A stretch of 64,000 nucleotides of DNA from Thraustochytrium sp. TN22 (GCA_013306675.1 JABLUY010000076.1:1-64000), one strand, 5' to 3'. Counted from the first letter of the stretch, positions 45,331 to 55,809 are shown. The notes: a model not told the origin generated them from the letters alone. Made by a program: numbers and translations.

Positions 45331-48075
45331 ATGGCGCACGTGCGGCTGACGCGCGGCGCGCGGTACGAGGCCGCGCGCGGCGGCGGCGGCGGCGCGGGCG
45401 AGGGCGAGGGCGGCGGCGGCGGCGCGCTGGGCTGGGCGCTGCGCGCGCTGGGCGTGGCGGCGGCGCTGGCGGGCGCGGCGCTGGCGGCGAGGAGCGCGGC
45501 GCGGCGGCGCGCGGCGGCGGCGGCGGCGCGGCGGCGCGAGACGGCGGCGCAGGAGACGCGCGAGGCGAACGAGCGCGAGGCGCGCGAGGAGCAGCAGCTC
45601 GAGGAGAGGCAGGTGGCGCGGCGAGATGCAGGGCCCGGCCGCGGGCAGCCCCTGCTGCACGGGGTGCGCGTCGTGGAGCTGTCCACGCACGTGGCCGCGC
45701 CCGTGGCCACGCGCGTGCTGAGCGACCTGGGCGCAGAGGTGATCAAGGTGGAGGCGCTCGAGGGCGACTTCTTCCGCAAGACGCTGGTGGACTTCGAGCA
45801 GCCGCGCGCGTACGGCACCGCGTTCGAGGCAGCAAACCTGGGCAAGGCGTCCATCTGCCTGGACGCGCGCACCGAGGCGGGCGCGGCGCAGCTGGAGGCG
45901 CTTCTGCGCGAGGCGGACGTCTTCGTGACGAACGTGCGGCCCGGCGCGCTGGAGCGCGTCGGGCTGGACGCGCCAAGGCTGCTCAAGAAGTTCCCACATG
46001 TGGTGTACGCGCAGCTCTCGGCGTGGGGCGTCCTGGGCGAGGGCCGCGCGCAGCCGGGCTACGACGTCGGCGCGTTCTGGGCGGCGTCCGGCCTGACGCT
46101 GCTCATGCATGACCACGACGGCCTCTTCGCCGCCACGCCCGTCGGCATGGGCGACGTGACGGCGGCGCAGGCGCTCGTGACGGCCGTGGCCATGGCGCTC
46201 GTGCAGCGCCTCGAGACGGGCCGCGGTCAGTTCGTTGACGTCTCGCTGCTACACACGGGCGCCTGGTGCTCGGCGCCGTACGCCACGCAGACCGCGCCGG
46301 TGCTGGCCGCCGTGAACAAGGACCGTCTGCGGGACCCGTTGCGCCACGTCTACCGCACGGGCGACGGCGTGCAGCTGGCCGTCTGTGGCGTACGCGGCCG
46401 CAAGGCGTCGGACGCCGCCGCTGCCGCCACCGGCCGTGCTCACCTGCGCGCCGCGCTGGGCCTCGAGGCACCGGCCGCCACGGCCGAGTCGGACACCGAG
46501 GCCAACCTCGCGCTCCTACAGGCTGCACAGCGCCGCATCAGCTCGCTCACCGTGGCCCAGGTCCGCGACATGCTGGCGCGGGGCGACATTGCCTGTCAGG
46601 TCATGCGCTGCCAGAACACGGTGTGGGGCTGGGCCAAGGCCGCCGCGGCGGGCGACGGCGCGGATGGCGCGGGTCCCGGCTCCGGCCCGGGGTCCGCCGA
46701 CCGCGACGAGGAGGAGCGGGCCGCCTTTCTCGCCGCGCTGCGCCCGTTGTCCAAGCGCGTGTCAGACCTCCACTTCGGCGTGCGTCTCCCGTTCGAGTTT
46801 TCCTGCAGCGAGGCGCACGAGACCACGCTTTCCAAGGCGCCCAACAAGGGCGCGCACACCGAGGACGTCAGACAGCGCGGCTGGCTGGCCCGCGACCCGG
46901 CCACGCTGCTGCCGCGCGCCACGGCCGCCTTTGAGGGCTCGCTCGCGCCGCCGCTCGCCGGCTGCGTGGTCGTGGAGCTGGTCGACATGGACGCGCCGGA
47001 GCCCTCGGTATGCGTGCCGGCCGCCACGCGCATCCTCCTGGAGCGCGGCGCCACCGTGCTGCGCATCGAGCCACGCGGCGGCGGCGACCCGCTGCGCGCG
47101 CGCGACGCCAACCTTTACGAGCTCTACAACGCCGGCAAGGAGGTCGTCGCGCTCGGCAGCCTATCCATGGAGGGCAACGCCGAGCTGCAGCGCCTGCTCG
47201 AGACGCGCGCCTCCATTTTTGTCACGGACCTCCCGCAGGACCGCCTGCAGCAGCTGGACCTCGACGCCGCGTCCTTGTCGGACCGATGCGCCAACCTGGT
47301 CGTCGTGTGCCTGCACGAGTCGCGTGGCGCCCACACTGGCCGCGGCGCCTTTGGCGCGCTCTACGCCGCCTCGGCTCTCGGTCACCTCTTCGCAGGAGCC
47401 GCCCCGAGCACCTGCACGCCGCCGCCGCGCCACACCATGGAGCTCGTCGCCTCCCTCTCGCTCGCTGCGGCGCTCTCGCTGGCCTATTTCCACCTGCGCC
47501 GCACCAACGAAGGCCAGTTCGTGCGCGTCTACCTCGACGCCATTGGCATCTTCTCCATCCAGACCATCACCGGCATCACGCAGCGCGACCTCCACATGGG
47601 CCCGCTCATTTGCGGCACGGCCGCCGAGCTGCGCGTCGCCTTCGTCTTGCCTTGCTGCCGCGCCATCAGGCTCAAGGACGGCACCCTCGTGCAGCTGCTC
47701 GGTCTCGACACGGCGCGCCACCTCCCGCGCACGCTCCGCGCGCTTGCCGTCCCCCGCATCGTCTGGGCTCGCATCCTTGCCCTCGTCCTCACCGAGGTGC
47801 TCCCCAACCGCACCGCCAAGAACCTGCTCGAGCGAGCCCGCCCAGTCCTTGTTCTCCTCAACAAGGTCATTGAGGACGCCGCGGCGCAGCTCGACCTTGA
47901 GACCTTTTGCAAGAATGCCGCCGAGGCTGACCTATGGTACTCGCTCATGCTGCCTCCGCACGAGGTCGTCAACCACCCCCAGGCCCGGGCCAATGGCATC
48001 TTCCACGCCGCCAACTACGGCCACGGTTTGCGTGTCACCTCGCCGTGCAACATGCAGAGCCAGCGCATCATCTAG
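45331..48075 (+). CDS. Double-domain CoA-transferase family III protein, membrane-anchored
   Basis: 914 residues from MAHVRLTRGA. A membrane segment (LGWALRALGVAAALAGAALAA, about 31-51) is followed by a basic/acidic helix. Domain 1 (about 105-400) starts LLHGVRVVELSTHVAAPVATRVLSDLGAEVIKVE, the usual CaiB/BaiF opening. It keeps the active-site Asp in GQFVDVSLL. Domain 2 (about 540-880) repeats the opening (LAGCVVVELVDMD...ATRILLERGATVLRIEP) but has Arg in the Asp place (GQFVRVYL). This points to a duplicated fold in which only the first half could be catalytic. The family moves CoA between carboxylic acids. No substrate can be named. A Gly/Asp-rich linker near 450 sits inside domain 1's C-terminal part. 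Single exon. Confidence 0.85.
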   Translation: MAHVRLTRGARYEAARGGGGGAGEGEGGGGGALGWALRALGVAAALAGAALAARSAARRRAAAAAARRRETAAQETREANEREAREEQQLEERQVARRDAGPGRGQPLLHGVRVVELSTHVAAPVATRVLSDLGAEVIKVEALEGDFFRKTLVDFEQPRAYGTAFEAANLGKASICLDARTEAGAAQLEALLREADVFVTNVRPGALERVGLDAPRLLKKFPHVVYAQLSAWGVLGEGRAQPGYDVGAFWAASGLTLLMHDHDGLFAATPVGMGDVTAAQALVTAVAMALVQRLETGRGQFVDVSLLHTGAWCSAPYATQTAPVLAAVNKDRLRDPLRHVYRTGDGVQLAVCGVRGRKASDAAAAATGRAHLRAALGLEAPAATAESDTEANLALLQAAQRRISSLTVAQVRDMLARGDIACQVMRCQNTVWGWAKAAAAGDGADGAGPGSGPGSADRDEEERAAFLAALRPLSKRVSDLHFGVRLPFEFSCSEAHETTLSKAPNKGAHTEDVRQRGWLARDPATLLPRATAAFEGSLAPPLAGCVVVELVDMDAPEPSVCVPAATRILLERGATVLRIEPRGGGDPLRARDANLYELYNAGKEVVALGSLSMEGNAELQRLLETRASIFVTDLPQDRLQQLDLDAASLSDRCANLVVVCLHESRGAHTGRGAFGALYAASALGHLFAGAAPSTCTPPPRHTMELVASLSLAAALSLAYFHLRRTNEGQFVRVYLDAIGIFSIQTITGITQRDLHMGPLICGTAAELRVAFVLPCCRAIRLKDGTLVQLLGLDTARHLPRTLRALAVPRIVWARILALVLTEVLPNRTAKNLLERARPVLVLLNKVIEDAAAQLDLETFCKNAAEADLWYSLMLPPHEVVNHPQARANGIFHAANYGHGLRVTSPCNMQSQRII

Positions 48076-48854
48076 GCCAAAACGAAAAAACAATCATGTG
48101 GGCTGCGAAGGGCTGCGAAGAAGAAGACAGAACGGTTACGCGAGTGATGTTTGACACCACCAACCATGGCAAGCTTAAGCTAGGCCAAGGACGACGCCGC
48201 TAATGAAATTCCGGCGAATGCCCAACTTGAAACCCAGCTCCGAGCTGGTCACGGTCCTCCCCCTCGCGTGGGACCGTTTTGGAGCGGGACACCCTGGTCA
48301 AGTCCTGAAATGAAGGAAGCTCTCCTTCTGCGCGCGCTGGTTGGTCAGCTTGCCGCCTGCATGCACGAACATCGGCCACGGTCTGGCGGTTCGCGGACGG
48401 ACATTGCAGTGCAGCCAGCCCGAGCTGCCGGCCACGGACGGACAACGACTGGACATTGGAGCCGGCTTACAAGAAGTCGTCCCTCGCCCTCGTAGTAGAG
48501 CCCTAAGTAGTGCTACTTAGCTAACTTAGCTCTTCCAAGTCGAGTCCTCTGGGTGGGTTGCTGGTCGATTGTCCCCCTCGGCTGAAGCGACCCCTGCGCG
48601 CGGTGCGCGGCGGGAGGCGGGGCGTGCGGCCACGGGAGGCGCAAGGCGTCCAGCACAGCACTGACAGCAGCTATCACTAATGGCAGTTTGTCGTCCGGGC
48701 GGCCTTTGGAAGGAAAGGGCACCTCGCTCGGGACGGCCGGCCCGGGACATGGCAACCATACTGGCCGCTCGCTGCCTCCAGCTCCAGCTCCAGCAAACCT
48801 GCAATTCCGCGTAGATCCAGCAAAAGGACTCAGGGAGGTACGGCAAGGGCGAGG
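48076..48854. other. Intergenic gap with a small palindrome
   Basis: No gene seen. A near-perfect palindrome (ctaagtag, tg, ctacttag) is at 48503-48520. The rest is the 3' flank of the CoA-transferase gene and the promoter of the secreted-protein gene. Confidence 0.5.
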
Positions 48855-49634
48855 ATGATGATGAAGACCGGCATCGCGGCGCTGGCGCTCGCCTGCGTGG
48901 CGGCGCTGGCGGACGCGCGCGACGCGCGCCGCACGCTCGAAGAGACCCGCCAGGCCTCTCGCGCGCTCCAGCGCCACCTGCAGACCGAAGACGAGATGCA
49001 GGCTGCTGCGATGCAGTGCCTGGAGCACTATGGCCTGAACAACTGGATGAACTGCGAGGCGAATTTCAACTACACCTTCTCGTCCGTCGAGACGCTCATG
49101 AACTCGTACGTGATGACTCTCGCGGCCAACGGCGAGCTCTCCCAGGCGCTGTGTGCTGCCATCTTCGCGGGTGACAGCTCGCAGTGCGCCTTCTACATCA
49201 CCGCCGAAGGCCTCGTCAACTTCCTTGCGGGCGCTGCGACCGGCTTCGAGGGCGTCGAAGCCTGCGCTGCTGTCAGCGCCGCGCTGGATGCCACCGGCAT
49301 CACGGAGGAGTTTGACGCGTCCGTGCTTGGCAACATCACCGAGCTCACCGACTCGTTTGATGACCTGGCCGATTCCGCCAGCGCCAGCGACACCGAGATC
49401 GAGGACCGCCTCCGCGCCCGGAGGCTGGAGGACGCGTCCGACGAAGACTGTGCGGCCCTCGTGCAGTCCATGAACACCCTTCTCGGCGCGGTCGTCGACA
49501 ACTTCAACTCTGTCGCCAACCAGTGCGAGCAGAGCTACCCGGAGACCGTCACTCGTCCGAGCCCGGCCAACCTCTCGCTGCCTTCCACCGTGCTGGCGCT
49601 CACCGCCATGCTCGCTGCCATGTTCGCCCTCTAA
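48855..49634 (+). CDS. Secreted cysteine-containing protein with GPI-like tail
   Basis: 259 residues. MMMKTGIAALALACVAALADA is a clear signal peptide, with likely cleavage after ADA or nearby. The mature part is acidic and helical, with about ten Cys spread as pairs (CLEHYGLNNWMNC, LCAAIFAGDSSQC) and three N-glycosylation sequons (NYT, NIT, NLS). The last 20 residues (LPSTVLALTAMLAAMFAL) are hydrophobic after a Ser/Pro-rich spacer, the form of a GPI-attachment signal. A cell-surface or secreted protein is expected. A basic-site-like RLRARRLED lies before the last third. Family unknown. Confidence 0.85.
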   Translation: MMMKTGIAALALACVAALADARDARRTLEETRQASRALQRHLQTEDEMQAAAMQCLEHYGLNNWMNCEANFNYTFSSVETLMNSYVMTLAANGELSQALCAAIFAGDSSQCAFYITAEGLVNFLAGAATGFEGVEACAAVSAALDATGITEEFDASVLGNITELTDSFDDLADSASASDTEIEDRLRARRLEDASDEDCAALVQSMNTLLGAVVDNFNSVANQCEQSYPETVTRPSPANLSLPSTVLALTAMLAAMFAL

Positions 49635-49979
49635 CTAAGCAAGCATCTCAAATGGAAAGCCGGGGAGGTGTCTTCTCTCCTCCATCGGCTGGGCCAGGCA
49701 TTCTTATCTTTCCTCTCTGGTAACTAAATCAAACGGGACCCTTGTTTCTGTCAATCGTGCTTGCACGCCTGCGTACACCCACAGATACGCCTGCCCGCCC
49801 ACTCCCGCAGCCTTGAACGCCAAGAGTACAAACAGCCCGCTCTCCTCTACAACAAAGGAGCTCTAAGCTCGCTTCGAGCCGCGTCAGCAGGCAGCAGGAA
49901 GCAGGCAGAAGGCAGCAGGCAGCAGGCAGCAGGCAGCAGGCAGCAGGCAGCAGGCTCCAGAACGCAGAAACCAACAGCC
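49635..49979. other. Convergent gap with 7-bp repeat array
   Basis: Between the stops of the secreted-protein and RPAC1 genes. A gcaggca/cagcagg heptamer repeats about nine times at roughly 49885-49955, some 25 bp beyond the RPAC1 stop on the minus strand. Otherwise nothing recognised. Confidence 0.75.
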
Positions 49980-50921
49980 TCATGACCGCGACTCCGCGTG
50001 TAGCTTCTGCAAGTTGCGCTTCCATGTGCGCGCCTTGGCCTTGAGCACCATAATGGCGCGGCGCACGATCTCCAGCGGGGGCAGCGAGCCAACGCTCTCG
50101 ACGCTGAAGATAAAGTGCTCCGCCACGCGATACAGCTCCACGCAGCCCTTAAACTCGTCCAGGCGCACGCATTCGCGGCACATGGTACAGCGAAGCGGCC
50201 GCTCCGCCTTGAGGTAGCCGCCGTCCTCAATGTCGAAGACGTCGCGCGGGCACGCCTCCTTGATGGCCAGCGCCACATCGCCCTGCGCCAGCGTCGGGTG
50301 CACGTCGATGCGCGGCATGATGCGGTAAGTCGCTGTCGCCACAGGCGACCACTTGGCATGCGACGCACCCTTGCCGATCGTGCACGCCGCGCGCAGGTGG
50401 ATCGACTGGCCCGGCAGCAGCTTGGCCAGCAGAATGTTGTCGTGCACGGGGCGCGGGTCGAGCGGCGGCCAGTACTCCGACTGGCCCGGGAATTGCGCGT
50501 CCACGGCCTCGAATTTCAGGTCCCGCGAGTATACGTTCGCCGGCTTGCCCTGACACGCGAACGCGAGCTCAAAGTACAGCGTCTCGTTCGGCCGCATATC
50601 ACTCGGGTTCACCGCCAGCGGCACCATGGCGACGCGCTGCACCAGCACCTCATCCGGCAGAATGCTCGTGTTTTGCAGCAGGCCGATCTGGTCCACGGCT
50701 ACCGTCTCCACCTCGGCGATCATGATGCGCCGCAGCGCGTTCGCGATGGACGCGTCTGCGTTCTTGAGCTCGAACCGGATGCGCCGGTCCCGCTCCTCCT
50801 CGTCCACCGGCTCGCCATCGTCGTACGGCTCGATGAAGTTCACCTCGATCTCGTCCAGGCTCGTGAACTCCGACCCCGCAGAGAACAGCCTGTGCGGCGC
50901 GTCCGCGTCCACGCGAAACAT
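49980..50921 (-). CDS. POLR1C: RPAC1 (AC40) subunit of RNA polymerases I and III
   Basis: The start MFRVDADAPHRLF gives 313 residues; human RPAC1 has 346, so the head is about 30 shorter. The alpha-like core reads RFELKNADASIANALRRIMIAEVETVAV, then NTSILPDEVLVQRVAMVPL, then PVHDNILLAKLLPGQSIHL and IGKGASHAKWSPVATATYRIMP. The last two are specific to the RPAC1 branch rather than RPB3. Near the C-terminus, HFIFSVESVGSLPPLEIVRRAI is the conserved closing helix of the dimer domain. CTMCREC in the insert resembles a metal-binding pair that RPAC1 of animals lacks. The subunit pairs with RPAC2 to start polymerase assembly. Intronless; start chosen because the longer frame upstream is Arg/Pro noise. 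Confidence 0.93.
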   Translation of the reverse strand: MFRVDADAPHRLFSAGSEFTSLDEIEVNFIEPYDDGEPVDEEERDRRIRFELKNADASIANALRRIMIAEVETVAVDQIGLLQNTSILPDEVLVQRVAMVPLAVNPSDMRPNETLYFELAFACQGKPANVYSRDLKFEAVDAQFPGQSEYWPPLDPRPVHDNILLAKLLPGQSIHLRAACTIGKGASHAKWSPVATATYRIMPRIDVHPTLAQGDVALAIKEACPRDVFDIEDGGYLKAERPLRCTMCRECVRLDEFKGCVELYRVAEHFIFSVESVGSLPPLEIVRRAIMVLKAKARTWKRNLQKLHAESRS

Positions 50922-51732
50922 GACGGCCTGCTCTGCCCTGCCCTGCCCTGCCCTGCTGCGTGCCTGCGCTGGGCCGGGTCCCGGCTCCGATGCCGAGCCG
51001 CCCGAGCCGCGCTTTTCGCAGCGCCTGCGCCGCCGGGCCGCTGCCCGCTCCGACGCGCCGCAACGCCGCCCGCGCCGCCGCCCGCGCCCGCGCCCGCGCG
51101 CAAGCTCGAGGGAGTCCTGCGTCTGCGTCTCGGTCTCCGTCTGGTTGGTCTGCTGCGCCCTCGACTCGCCGCCACCCGCCTTGCGCAACCCGCGCCGCGG
51201 CGGGCGCAACGCAAACACGCGCCCAGGCAGGCCCGGCCGGCTGCACGCGCTGCGCGGCAAGCGGCTCTGCTCTGAGCCTTTGTCTGCGCTTGACCAAGGC
51301 GTGGGGAGCACGAAGCGGTCGGCGAAGAGGACTACCGCGTTGCAGCTGGCTGGATTAACTTTGCTGCTTTCGCGTTGGAGAAGCTGCGGACGAGGTTTAG
51401 GGGCGGCCTCTTCTCGTGCTTCTCATTCTTCTCGGGAGCGCTCCAAATGGCCGCGCAAGACCTTGCGCGAGACCGGCCACTGCGCAAGAAGGAAGCGACG
51501 CGAAGCCGCTTTGTAGGTTCTCAGTGAGGAAGGTGGCAGAGAGAAAGGGGCTCTGCGAGGGGAAAGCCTGAATCCAGTCGCGTGACAGACTAGAACTCAC
51601 CACTCATGGAGACGGTTGTATTGCGTCGCCGGACAAGCTGGCATCAGAGCAGGCTGCCAGCTGGCTTCATCTCAACACCTGCCTTGGGGTTGTTTGTCGA
51701 TTTCGGCTGGCCTGTGCCATCCGTCCATTCTC

Positions 51733-51912
51733 AAGCTGAAAGGAGCCTTTGACTTTTCCCAACTGAGCGCGAGTTCGTAATGACTCCAGCGCAAACGAAC
51801 TCCCTTTGTTTGTGTTCAATCTAAAGCTGGATAGAGCTTGTGACTTTCTCCAACTGACCGCGACCTCATGACGACTCCAGCACAGGCATACTCCCGTTGC
51901 TTGTGTCTAGGC
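51733..51912. repeat. 91-bp tandem duplicate
   Basis: Two diverged copies begin at 51733 and 51824. Both carry aagctg, tgacttt(tc)ccaactga, cgcga, atgactccagc or tgacgactccagc, and a closing ttgtgt. Non-coding as far as can be seen. Confidence 0.85.
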
Positions 51913-52502
51913 CTACTGCACAGCCGTGCGAAGCGCACGGATGCAATTTCCGTTCGATTTTAAGTGGGACCCATGCAGATTTCGTCCGCCTGGTTTACTC
52001 CTTGCGCATTTTCAGGACACGTTCGTCACGGGCGTAGCGCACAGTAAACACAGTAAAATAGTACAGGGCTTGGATGGCTGCGGCGATCGGAAGGCAAGTT
52101 TCCAAGCGCGAGCAGAACGGTCAGGCATTCGTCACGTTGCACGTTGCGTAGCTCGTCTCGCGCAACTCGCACCACTCAACGTTCTTTTGCAGTGCGGCAA
52201 GGAGGTGACGTGGCGTAGGCCGAAGAGAACCTTCTTTGCAGAGCGGAAAGGCGTGTCGGCATCGATGCCTCCCTTCCTGCATCAGCAATTTCTCCAACGT
52301 GGTGTTGCTTGACAGTTCGGATCAACAACTGAACGAAGCGAACTTGGCGGTTCTGTTAGGTGATCGAGTTGGGTGATACAAAATGGTGGCGATGCACACT
52401 ACCTGCGCCGCTGGCGCACAACAAATCGCGATATCTCAGAGTGCTCCGCCTCAGAAACTGGCGCGGTGCTTCGCGCGTCAACAATCTCTGCTACAAGAAC
52501 GA

Positions 52503-52667
52503 GCAGCGTCGGCCCCTTGAAGCCTCGAAATGGCATCAGGCGGCCTGCTTTGCAGGCGAAACAAATGGTGCGTGTGTATAAAAAGCAGCGTCGACCCCCT
52601 TGAAGCCTCGAAATGGCATCATGCGACCTGCTCTGCAGGGGAAAGAAATGATGCGTGTTCATAAAAA
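52503..52667. repeat. 82-bp tandem duplicate
   Basis: Two copies start at 52503 and 52585. Shared blocks are gcagcgtcg, ccttgaagcctcgaaatggc and gcgtgt followed by ataaaaagca. The copies are about 90 per cent alike by eye. Each ends in an ataaaaag box. Confidence 0.9.
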
Positions 52668-53879
52668 GCATCTCTCTGTTTGTGCTCTCCGTCACGTGCA
52701 GGACTACGTGCGCGCCATTACTCAGATTCAGACGCGCAAGCAGGGACAGAAAGCAGAAAAGGAGAGATAGAGGCACAGGGATGACCGCACCCCGGTCGCG
52801 TAGGTGGCAACCTCAGCAACCCCCACGCCTAGTTTAGTAAGTGGCACCAGAAGCTAGGGCCGCAGTGTAAGAACAGCTCCATCATTCTTACTTACTCTCT
52901 CTCATGCTAATACTTGCAGAGCAGGAGATATTGGGTAGGGCCGCCAAGGGCGAGCCCGGCCTCCCACCTCGAGACGATGTCGCTAAGCTCCACGAGGGCT
53001 GGCGTGTAAGCAAGGTGGCATCGGCCGGCGACACGGCGCAGGCTGAGGTCATCTCGGACAAAAGCGGCCTCGTTCTCGTCACATCGTGACGTAGATGAGC
53101 CTGTACCGCTCTTCTGTCCAGACGGGCTCAGAAGGCCGCCTTCGTGCATCCTTTGCAGGCACCCTTGGATTCATTCTGGGACCGCGCCGTCGCGCGAGAA
53201 GAGATGGCGAGGGATGGTGGCGTCCCGATCAGCCAGGATCAGAACCAGTGCCGGCGGACGGGATACCAGCCAGACTGGCGAGACGTCAGTCCTTTCCTGT
53301 CGCCAATGCGCCTCGTCATGCGGTTGTGCTGGCGGTGTTCCTCGGCTCCGCGACGACGCCGTCGGCACATTCCTGAGACCTTTGCCGAGCATCGCGAGAG
53401 GGCGCGCAAGGTTGTGTTGTGTGTCACATGCGTTGGCGTGCAAAGAGGCGCCGCGGGAGTGACGCTGGGGCAGCTCCCGGAGACGTGTGAACCGGCCATG
53501 GCGTACGAGCCGGCGCGTATGGCGGCATCCCAAGTTGGCGGGGCGCCGCTGCAGTTGCTGGATTTGGAGGTTGCCAGAGGGTCCCAAACGCCTCCCAACC
53601 AATGATTATAGGTGCTACGAAGCGTTTGCAGAGCTTGGACGAGCGGATTGCGGCGCACGATTGCTGCAAGCAGCTGAAAGAGGCGCCAAAATTGAAACCA
53701 TTCTAGAGGCCGCTCAAGAGGTTTTTTGTCAGACTGTATGCTCGGCGGGCTCGGGCTCGCCCACGGCGGCCCTACCCCGCGCCACCTGCTCGGCAAGTAC
53801 TAGCACGAGAGAGAGAAGATGGTTGAGCTAATCTTGGTCTGCCAGCTGGCCTAGCCTGCGGCGCTGGTCAAGGGGCTGG

Positions 53880-54500
53880 AGCCGGCGGCCAGTGACGACA
53901 TCGCCTGCCCGGCCGTGGTCGGCCAGGTGTACGATCGGGCGGTCATATGGCCAGTCCAGGCTGTCCCTTGGCCTGCGGCCTCGGCCAGGTCACGGTGCTG
54001 TAGTAGCTGGTGAGCACCTCGCCGGTCATGTCGTGCACGTTGCCGTCCTTGCCGCCGTACTTGACCTTGAGTGCCGGGACTTGCTGGCTGACATTTTTGA
54101 ATCCAGTACAGATTTATTTATATTTATTCAATTTCTCACTTTAAATAACAATATTATTTATTTTTAATTTTTGGGATATTCTGATTTCTAATTCAGCTTT
54201 TTAAAAACAATTTGACTTATTTGTGCAAAATTGTTAAAATTACTATTTTTAATTAAGAATCAAAATTCGAAGACTTCATGCAAAAGCCTGCAAGTCCCGG
54301 CACACTCAAGGTCAAGTGCGGCGGCAAGGACGGCATTGTGCACGAAACGACCGGTGAGGTGCTTACCAGCTACTATAGCACCGCAATATGGCTCTGGCTG
54401 CAGGGCAAGGGACCTACATGACCGGCGCTATGACCGCCTGACCGAACGGTACGCACGGCTGTGCCCGGCCGGCCAGGCGTCGTCACCACCGGCTGCCGAG
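53880..54500. repeat. Large inverted repeat around an AT-rich island
   Basis: The left arm (about 53880-54095) and right arm (about 54285-54500) are reverse complements with moderate divergence. Matching blocks include tagtagctggt(g/a)agcacctc, cgtccttgccgccg and acttgaccttgagtg near the inner ends, and gggcggtcat further out. The 190-bp centre is strongly AT-rich (atttatttatatttattc, tttttaatttttggg and the like), quite unlike any other part of the window. The right arm overlaps the 3' end of the decayed protease gene, so the left arm is an inverted copy of that end plus its flank. Confidence 0.9.
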
Positions 54501-55809
54501 GCCGAATCCTTGTGCACGCGCGCGACGCGGTCCGGCTGGCGGGCCTCGCCGCCCAGGTTCTCCAGCATGAGGACCGTGTCGACGGCGGCGTCGGCGGTGA
54601 TGTGCAGGTGCTTGGTGAAGGCGAGCGCGAGCAGCGAAGAGCGGCGTCGCGTAGCTGGTGCCCTCGACCGCGCGGAAGCTAACCGCCCCGGCCGGCGGAG
54701 ATGCAGAGCGGGCCGTGCGCGTAGGCGCCGAAGCAGTCGCCTCGGTAGCTGACCTTGGCCACGCGCGCTGTGCCGGCGTCGCGTTGGTGGCGGCCTCGAG
54801 CGCGCCAACGCGCACCAGGGGCTCGCCGCCCGACCGGTAGGTGCGCCTGTGGCCGAAGGTGGGCCACTCGTAGCAGCTGGAGGTCTTGCCAGCGCGGCGC
54901 GCGCTTGGACTCAAAGTCGAAGGCGCAGAGGTCCGCGCCGCGGTTGCCGGCGGCGTCCACGAAGACGAGCCGCGGGTACTCCTGGCGCAGCAGGCAGGCG
55001 CATGATCTCGGTCCACTGCTCCACGGCGCGCTGACAGGAGGCGCGCGAGGCCTTCCAGGCCGCCTCGTCGAAGTGCAGCACGAAGCTCATGGAGACCACG
55101 ATGGCCTTCTGCTCGGCCGCGGGGTTGGCGCGCTCGCGGCGCGCGAGCCGTGGCCGGTCCACGACCGGCAGCGAGGAGGCCACGTCCGCGTTGAGCGGCA
55201 GGAAGGCGAGCTCCGCGCCGGAGGCCCAGCCAAAGGTCGCGCCGCAGCACGTGGATGCGACGGCCGCCGCGTGGCTGTCCGCCAGCAGCGCCACGCGGCC
55301 CTTGATGTCCTTCGGCTTGACGGCTCCAAGGGCAGGGGCGCGCGCCGCCGCGCCGCTGCTCGCGCGCGTGCGGCAAGGGCACAACGAGGTCCACCACGCC
55401 CGGTGGCGGCGCGCGAGCGCGCGCGCGGCGGCCGGCGGGCCGCGCACAAGGAGGGTGTCCAAAAAGCGGCACGAGCGCTTCTCGCGCACGCTCAGGTTTG
55501 GGTTCTGATCCGCCATGGCCAGGGTCTGCTCCATGAGTCTGGCCACAGAAAAAGATGGCAACGCGCATCGCCACGCGGGGGCCAGCTTGCAAAGCTCTTA
55601 TGCCTCGGTGCGCCACCACTAGGGCACAACTCCATGGCCAGCGCCTTGCACTCGGCCACGTCCATGGGCACCTCCGGGCCCAGCTGCACGAGGAGGAGGC
55701 CGGTGCCCGGGCGTGCAGCGGCGAAGTCCAGGCTGTGGTGGCGCCAGGTGCGGAGCGGGATGCCGGCGTTGGCCTGGAAGCGCTGCTGGCGGCGGGCCGC
55801 GTCCGTCAT
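54490..55809 (-). pseudogene. Decayed subtilisin-like (S8) serine protease
   Basis: Pieces of one protease lie in order on the minus strand but in different frames, so the gene is broken at several places. The head (MTDAARRQQRFQANAGIPL, from 55809) is followed by a His-site region (LLADSHAAAVASTCCGATFG), an inner strand (VVSMSFVLHF), an oxyanion-hole Asn region (VFVDAAGNRGADLC), and finally the active Ser region VEGTSYATPLFAA near 54650, the family GTSxAxP motif. The His-site lacks the usual HGTHVA form, so the copy may already have been divergent. In life such enzymes cleave proteins in vacuoles or outside the cell. The 3' end overlaps the inverted repeat to its left. No competing intact gene is seen in the window. 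Confidence 0.7.

Larger units (their letters stand above)
50922..53879. other. Gene-poor, repeat-rich stretch
   Basis: No intact gene is recognised over 3 kb, and GC content drops visibly from about 51.6 kb. Two pairs of tandem repeats are listed separately. Some pieces read like decayed protein: on the plus strand near 52904-53089 (PPRDDVAKLHEGWRV...) and near 53144-53700 in more than one frame (YQPDWRDVSPFLSPM; CYEAFAELGRADCGARLLQAA). I cannot assign them and treat them as possible gene relics only. Confidence 0.5.

Noticed and set aside
54096-54284. Transposon with terminal inverted repeats
   Set aside because: The arms are pieces of a decayed host gene and its flank, no transposase is present, and no target-site duplication could be seen.
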